Assembly (NCBI GenBank): GCA_009869945.1
Contig: WIXG01000706.1
Coordinates: 1 to 25,481, forward strand
Origin: Mesaphorura yosii
Taxonomy: Eukaryota; Arthropoda; Collembola; Poduromorpha; Tullbergiidae
Reading direction: 5' to 3'
Length of the DNA: 25,481 nucleotides
Below the pieces are notes generated by a model. The model did no database searches and had not been told where the DNA came from. It saw only the letters and a list, made by a program, of their open reading frames with translations. The position numbers and the translations under genes were made by a program. Of this stretch, positions 1 to 25,481 are shown piece by piece; within the stretch, counting starts at the first letter, position 1, and every line of letters begins with the position of its first letter.

Positions 1-2291
1 AAGGGGAAAGTAGAAAGTTGGAAAGGAACGGAGGGGAGAATCCATGGCAACACCCTAACGTCATCGTCCACGTCCAGCCTAGCCCATGAACCGCTGCTGG
101 CTGCGTTGCCACAGACGGCACGGCACGACAGCAGCAGACATGAACCCAGAACGTGGCGTGCATCAAGACCAGAGTTATTTCAGATTAAAATAAAAGATAC
201 ACGATGCGAGCTGGGCTGGGCTGCTACGTTGTGCAGTACAGTGGAATAAAACTGCACCTTGTTGCACTGTTGCGCTCAGATAAGAATCATGATTCAATCC
301 CATAACTCCACTGAACCGGATACCCAATTTTATTCTGAGAAATGAAAATTTAGCCGGAACGAAGCGCCGATTTTCGAACCAATGAAAATGACCGTTTGTG
401 AAGCGAGTCTGAAGGCGTTCACTTGATCTTGTTTTTGGTTACTTTGACGGAAGTTGGAAATACGACCTACAAATAATGGGCCATTAAATGTGGAATAAAA
501 TGATGGAGTATTGACCTCACGCAACTACACCGTGATGCTGACGCTGTTTTTCGAGTGTCAACAACTTTACGACCGGACCACGAGGGAAGTTGGCTATAAG
601 CGGCTAAAAAAATGTAGGATTATAGGCTAGTTTCCTAAAGAAATATCCGTTGTACGTTGAGTACGTTCCCTCAGATGAGTATTTGATTAAAGGTGAGATT
701 TCAGGACGAAAGTTTAATATTAAGAGAATAAAGGTATTTCAATTGAAATTCATTCATCTGCTAAGTTTCCCCGCATTTCCACTGGAAGCCGACTCTATTT
801 TCGGTATTGATCAAAATTAATTCGTTCCTTTTTATCATTGCGTTGCTAGCTAGTCCGTTGATTTTGGTTCATTTACTTCATGTTACACTTGTCAATCCGA
901 TGCGCGAATCCCGTTCACATTTACTGGCATTTGGGACACGACGGGCAAAGTGTGAAACAGGATTGAATCTGAAATTACTAATCTTGTTTGTACTTTTCAC
1001 GCTGACACGGTTGGTCTTGTACCCAATTTCTATTTCGTAACGAATACTTTCTCTTATTCTCATTTTTCGTAACCGTACACGCCAAAGTCAAAGCCGAAGC
1101 CAAAGAATGTGGTATTCTTATATTTGTTCGTCAGGCCTGGTACTTGAATGAATTATAAACAAAAACGTGCATTAAGTGCATTGAACTCGATGTATGCGTG
1201 AACTATTTTAAAATTCTTATTTCTCCTGCTCATTCTCTTTTTCAGTATGCACGGCTTGGATTGGATGTGGCTCAGCACTCTTCCTTTCACAAGATTCACT
1301 GCACGACAGCGAGAAGCAATAGAGAAGAAGCGTGAGTACGTGCATGATAATTGGTACAAGAAACGCGATGGTGAAGATCATTTCGTCGATGGCACGGAAT
1401 TTCCGGTGCTCTGAATACATTTAAAGGCCACTGATCGCTTTGCGTTTTGTGCGTTTGGACACATTGGATCCGGCCTCGCAAGAATTATTATGATCGACGT
1501 AAATTAATCCGTACAGGATAAACATCAGCTCCAATTTATCTATACAATCTTGCTTTAGAACGCAAGCGGCCAAAGAATGCACTCGGGTTGATTTGGTCCA
1601 ACTTGCATTTCATTGCATATCTTCGCTTAATTCTCTATTCTCGCTCGTTTGTCTAAAATAAACGAAAGCGCATGCATCAGAAATTCCAACATGGCATAAA
1701 CGACACTAAACACTGGGCACGAGCACTTTCTTCTTACATTGCTCGCGTTCTCGTGCTCTGCTCTAGCTTTGCGTTCCGTTGCGTTGTTGTTATGATTCTA
1801 CTAGCCTACTATGCCGCTAACAACGCTGACTCGATCTGCTCCAGGTCTGCCCGCATAATATGTATAACCCACACACGCTGCTGCTGATGCTAGCTGATAC
1901 TACGATACGAAATACGAATACGATGGCTTATGGCCTGAGATGCATGCAGGCGGGCATACGATACGGCTCGACTCTATGAGCGACCGACTCTACGACGGCT
2001 CGAGACTCTAACGAAAGAGTTTACTTCAAGTTCAAGTTCATTCTGAAACAGAGTCACTAGTCACCAACTTAACTGGCTGCTGGCTCCCGTGCTGGAGCGT
2101 CGCTGCTGCCCTGCCGCTCACTATTTACACGGCCGCGCTGCGTTTGCAACCCGTAGCTTTAAATTCATAGTCAATCGTAACGTTAATTAATTGAATACTT
2201 AACGAATCCTGTCTCATAGTCTCGCAGTGCAAATACGCAACGCAACGCCTACGCTCGATCAACGTTCAAGAACGCCAAGCTCGTGACGACG
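1..2291. other. Upstream region and presumed promoter/5' UTR of the first E75 exon
   Basis: No ORF here has ATG start, length and composition like a gene; the candidates are 60-80 codon chance frames. Bases 38-56 carry a 19-mer repeated at 3033. Around 1880-2010 there are TACGATACGAATACGA-like cryptic repeats. At 2030-2045 there is a direct repeat of AAGTTC. The last 250 bases before ATG 2292 are CpG-containing and probably 5' UTR or promoter, without a clear TATA box. Further E75 promoters could lie upstream of the window. Confidence 0.4.
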
Positions 2292-22868
<20,577 letters not shown>

Positions 22869-23340
22869 ATTACTTATTTTAGTACAACCCACAAAACCTA
22901 AGATTAGCGTAGCTCTGCGTATGTATTTGTGTATATTTCTCTGTGTGTTTTCAATGTTTTAGATTTTAAATTTTGGACAATTTGTAACCGTAAAAGTACA
23001 CAAGCAGAATTCTTGTTAATGCGTAAGGAGCTAATTCTAAGCTAAGAGACGAAGAATTGATTTTTTAAAACTCCCGACGAGATCAGACATCAAATCACTA
23101 AATTTTAAAACGAATCCCATTTTCGATGTGTATGTTTGTCACACTACTCTTAAGGAAATATTTAAGTAAGCAAAAAAGAGAAAACACGAAAAAGAAAGAT
23201 TCAAGCTTTTGGAATCTTTTTTGATCCTTTTCTTTTTGGATGTTGTTGTTGTTTTCATTTTTGTTTTTTAAGAAAAGTATCCTAAAATATAAAATACTGA
23301 TGGAAATATTCTTAATAATGATGATCATGAAAATAAAATC
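22869..23340 (+). other. E75: E75 3' untranslated region
   Basis: AT-rich, T- and A-run-bearing sequence after the TAG, without a sensible ORF. The composition changes sharply from the coding exon. It contains scattered ATTTA/TATTT words and a TTG/TTTT-rich stretch near 23240-23270. It probably ends shortly after the AATAAA at 23332. The exact cleavage site cannot be read from sequence, and longer 3' UTR forms are possible. Confidence 0.7.
23332..23337 (+). terminator. Candidate E75 polyadenylation signal (AATAAA)
   Basis: A canonical AATAAA hexamer 464 bases after the stop codon. It is followed within 15-30 bases by a GT-rich stretch (TGTTGTCGTTTTGTG, about 23351-23365) of the kind bound by the cleavage-stimulation factor. 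No better hexamer with a GT-rich element was noticed between the stop codon and this site. Confidence 0.65.
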
Positions 23341-23423
23341 ATTACTTTCGTGTTGTCGTTTTGTGAAAAAATGCTATTGAGTCTGACTTGTCCTCATTTC
23401 TTCATCATCGCGTCGCGTTTAGC

Positions 23424-23573
23424 GTGGCAAAGCGATTTCACCTTCAAACTTTTGCCAAGGTTGAATCGCCATATATTATAGCACGAGTGGTAAAACCAGT
23501 AGTGAATTACCTTGAGAGCTATGAATCTATGATTGCTACGTTGAGGAAGAAGGAATTTCGAGGAAAATATTAA
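23424..23573 (+). other. Unassigned coding-like open frame after the E75 3' UTR
   Basis: A frame open back to 23367 and ending at TAA 23571-23573 reads VAKRFHLQTFAKVE..., then ...VVNYLESYES and LRKKEFRGKY, a charged, balanced composition unlike neighbouring noise. It has no in-frame ATG. An acceptor-like CGCGTTTAG ends at 23422, so it could be a terminal exon. I do not recognise the protein. It may be a chance frame, a decayed gene fragment, or an alternative 3' exon. Confidence 0.2.
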
Positions 23574-24379
23574 GTCAGTCCTGCTGCGACCGCGACGGAG
23601 GCTGTTGCTGTTTGCTAATATAATTTTTATCCTATTGGCTCATAGTTCTATCCCATGTTCCGATGCCATGAAGCAATGATCAGTCGCACGAGCCCAAATC
23701 TGCTGTAGAATCCATCTGTCTATACGTACGAATCTACAACACCTTGCGATTTGCCATTTGCAAATGTGAGTTACCATCAGCCTTGGAAAGCGGTACGCGG
23801 ATGGGACGGCATTTGGAGCTAGCTGGTCGATCTGTCGCTATTTGGCAAGTTAAAATGTGGCCAGGTCAGCTCGTGTCCTCTGGCGTCCTTGTCCTTGCGC
23901 CTGTACACTTGCGGAACTCACCAGCCAGCCACGCCACAGCTTGCGCCACGTACGTGCGAGTTAATTACTGTTGACCTTGTAATTAATACAGGACAACTCT
24001 CGCCAATCGCCACGTACTACTGCGTAAGGCGTATGGTGAATTGCGATGGACAGGTCACAGTCCAAGGGCATTGGCCACATTGTCGATTGGCTTCAGCAAA
24101 TGCGAGGTGCGAACTCGAGCAGTTCATTATTCGAGGTTCTCGAGGATGGAAAGCTGGCTCGCTTGCTTGCTTGAGTGAGGTTCTGACTTGGTTCGCATGC
24201 CACGAGCCACCTCTTTCGTGAATAATGGAAAGCACATGCACTCTGCTTCTGCCAGCTTTGAGCGGGATAGGCAGGCTACCGTTGCGTTACCGTGAGTTGT
24301 GGAAATCTTTCTCAGAAACAAACGGTAGAAATTCTAAAATTTCTACGCATTTAGCTGACACGGCCAATTCAGGATCTCA

Positions 24380-24393
24380 TGACTCATGACTCA
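24380..24393. promoter_or_regulatory. Tandem AP-1 (TGACTCA) sites
   Basis: Two perfect TGACTCA heptamers placed head to tail without a spacer, preceded by a partial third (CTCA). They lie about 0.9 kb upstream of the H4 ATG. The match is exact to the Jun/Fos consensus. Function is not shown. Confidence 0.35.
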
Positions 24394-25146
24394 TGAATAA
24401 TTTTGTTTACTCCTTCGCTTGTTGTAATTCTTATTCTTGGACATGAAGACATGGCACGACTCATCCGGAGTGCTTTGCTGTCGTAATTGGTATTCTGTTT
24501 GCTTTATTAGCTGTTGATTATTTACTTCGAGTATGACGAAGACGATAAGTGCAAGTACTTGGGCGTAATTTACTTTCAAGACAAATACGCGTGGCATATG
24601 TTTAGTTATCAATAAGCCATTGCTTTCACTTTAAAATGCTGGGATTTATGCATGACGCCATGACTCAAATTTCTGTCTTCTGACGAGCAATTTTAGTAAA
24701 TTCCCGACTCTAATCCAATTCGAGCAAATCAATAGAATTGAATTACGGAAAGTTCAGCAATCATATTGGTGACGATTGCGAAGGGTTTAATGAAATGGGC
24801 TGCGGGTCGATTCAATGTGCTAGCATTTCCAAACTTGGTATTGCATCGCGTAACTCGCATTTGGGGTTCCTTCGCTTCAAACTCCACACAAAGGCGATGT
24901 CGATCCCAGATTGCCCCATTGCCGGTGCGGTGAATTCCATATTGCCCCGATGGGTGCTCTGCTGCCAGTGACTTGTATGAACTTGTGAAGTAAAATGCAA
25001 CACGAGACTCAAGACTGCTACTGCTGCTGCACAAATGAAATGAAGAGGCAGACGGGCAATATGAGACGACGGGGAGAAAAGTGCTCTCTCAACTCACGCA
25101 TGATATCAAGAGTTGTTCGTTGCACTGCATTACTACTGCAGCGGGC

Positions 25147-25182
25147 GAGTGAGAGAGCGCGGAGGGAGAGAAGAAAGAGAGC
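25147..25182 (+). promoter_or_regulatory. GA-rich tract in the H4 promoter (possible GAF/CLAMP site)
   Basis: A purine run with GAGAGAG, GGGAGAG and AGAGAG words lies 40-75 bases upstream of the TATA box. In Drosophila, GA repeats in the H3-H4 promoter are bound by CLAMP and can be bound by GAGA factor. The same role is inferred here from position and composition only. Confidence 0.4.
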
Positions 25183-25219
25183 TCGGCCGTCGCCCCTCTC
25201 CACATCATCCGCACTCCGC

Positions 25220-25227
25220 TATAAAAG
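25220..25227 (+). promoter_or_regulatory. Histone H4 TATA box (TATAAAAG)
   Basis: TATAAAAG lies 82 bases before the H4 ATG. It sits 31-33 bases before the initiator-like TCATTC, which is the usual TATA to start-site spacing. Strong TATA boxes are typical of core histone genes. Confidence 0.85.
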
Positions 25228-25250
25228 GTTTCGGTCGTCTCACTTTGGCA

Positions 25251-25256
25251 TCATTC
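25251..25256 (+). promoter_or_regulatory. Histone H4 initiator (TCATTC), predicted transcription start
   Basis: TCATTC fits the arthropod initiator pattern TCA(G/T)T(C/T) with the predicted +1 at the A (25253). It would leave a 5' UTR of about 49 bases, typical of histone mRNAs. Confidence 0.6.
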
Positions 25257-25286
25257 GAATTTTGTCTCTCGACTTGTGCACATTAA

Positions 25287-25481
<195 letters not shown>

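Larger units (their letters stand above)
23341..25146. other. Intergenic region between E75 and histone H4
   Basis: 1.8 kb with no recognisable gene. It holds an unassigned coding-like frame at 23424-23573 and a tandem AP-1 site at 24380-24393. No divergent histone H3, H2A or H2B is present on either strand, so if a histone cluster exists it lies to the right of the window. Confidence 0.55.

Noticed and set aside
807..1040. Hydrophobic 77-codon frame resembling a small membrane protein
   Set aside because: It starts at TTG with no ATG, in AT-rich DNA where hydrophobic codons are expected.
1672..1887. 71-codon ATG frame upstream of the first E75 exon, considered as another first exon
   Set aside because: No donor of reasonable quality in phase 1, and the composition is Cys/Ile-rich, unlike the other first exons.
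24729..25034. 101-codon minus-strand frame upstream of H4, considered as a divergent histone H3
   Set aside because: The translation has no histone sequence and begins in a Ser repeat caused by TGCTGC.

Overview
This is eukaryotic, intron-containing DNA, almost certainly from an arthropod. It holds one large nuclear-receptor gene, the ecdysone-induced receptor E75 (NR1D3, the arthropod relative of vertebrate Rev-erb), on the + strand. At the right edge is the first 60 codons of a histone H4 gene, also on the + strand. E75 is an ecdysozoan hormone-cascade gene, and H4 begins MTGRGKGG as in insects and crustaceans. The end of the ligand-binding domain (TLNTLHSEKLLAFKMED) reads more like crustacean or basal-insect E75 than Drosophila E75. 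I would guess a non-dipteran pancrustacean but cannot name the species.

Layout. Bases 1-2291 are upstream or first-promoter DNA with no convincing coding. Three alternative first coding exons, at 2292-2505, 6300-6489 and 13748-13844, each have their own ATG and each end after the first base of a codon. They can join the exon for zinc finger 1 (14061-14149) and then zinc finger 2 (16521-16665). Two further first exons, at 18165-18324 and 19771-19903, lie downstream of both finger exons. They also end in phase 1 and can only join the exon at 20490, which gives receptors with no DNA-binding domain. Six shared exons (20490-20722, 20953-21079, 21487-21647, 21721-21803, 21940-22419, 22511-22868) encode the hinge, the heme-type ligand-binding domain and a Ser/Gln-rich tail. 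They are followed by a 3' UTR with an AATAAA signal at 23332. Predicted isoform lengths are 629, 621, 590, 533 and 524 aa; every join keeps the frame open to the TAG at 22866-22868.

How it may work. By analogy with Drosophila E75 A/B/C/D, the choice of promoter decides whether a full DNA-binding repressor or a DBD-less heme/NO-sensing partner is made. The long second intron holds three exact matches to the Rev-erb/ROR/E75/HR3 response element, all on the + strand within 2.3 kb. An exact match to the degenerate ecdysone response element lies about 500 bp upstream of a DBD-less first exon. These suggest ecdysone control and feedback, but they are sequence inferences only.

Bases 23341-25150 are intergenic, with one unassigned coding-like ORF (23424-23573) and a tandem AP-1 site. 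The histone H4 promoter (GA-rich tract, TATAAAAG, initiator) follows at 25147-25256. No rRNA, tRNA, CRISPR or recognisable transposon gene was seen.
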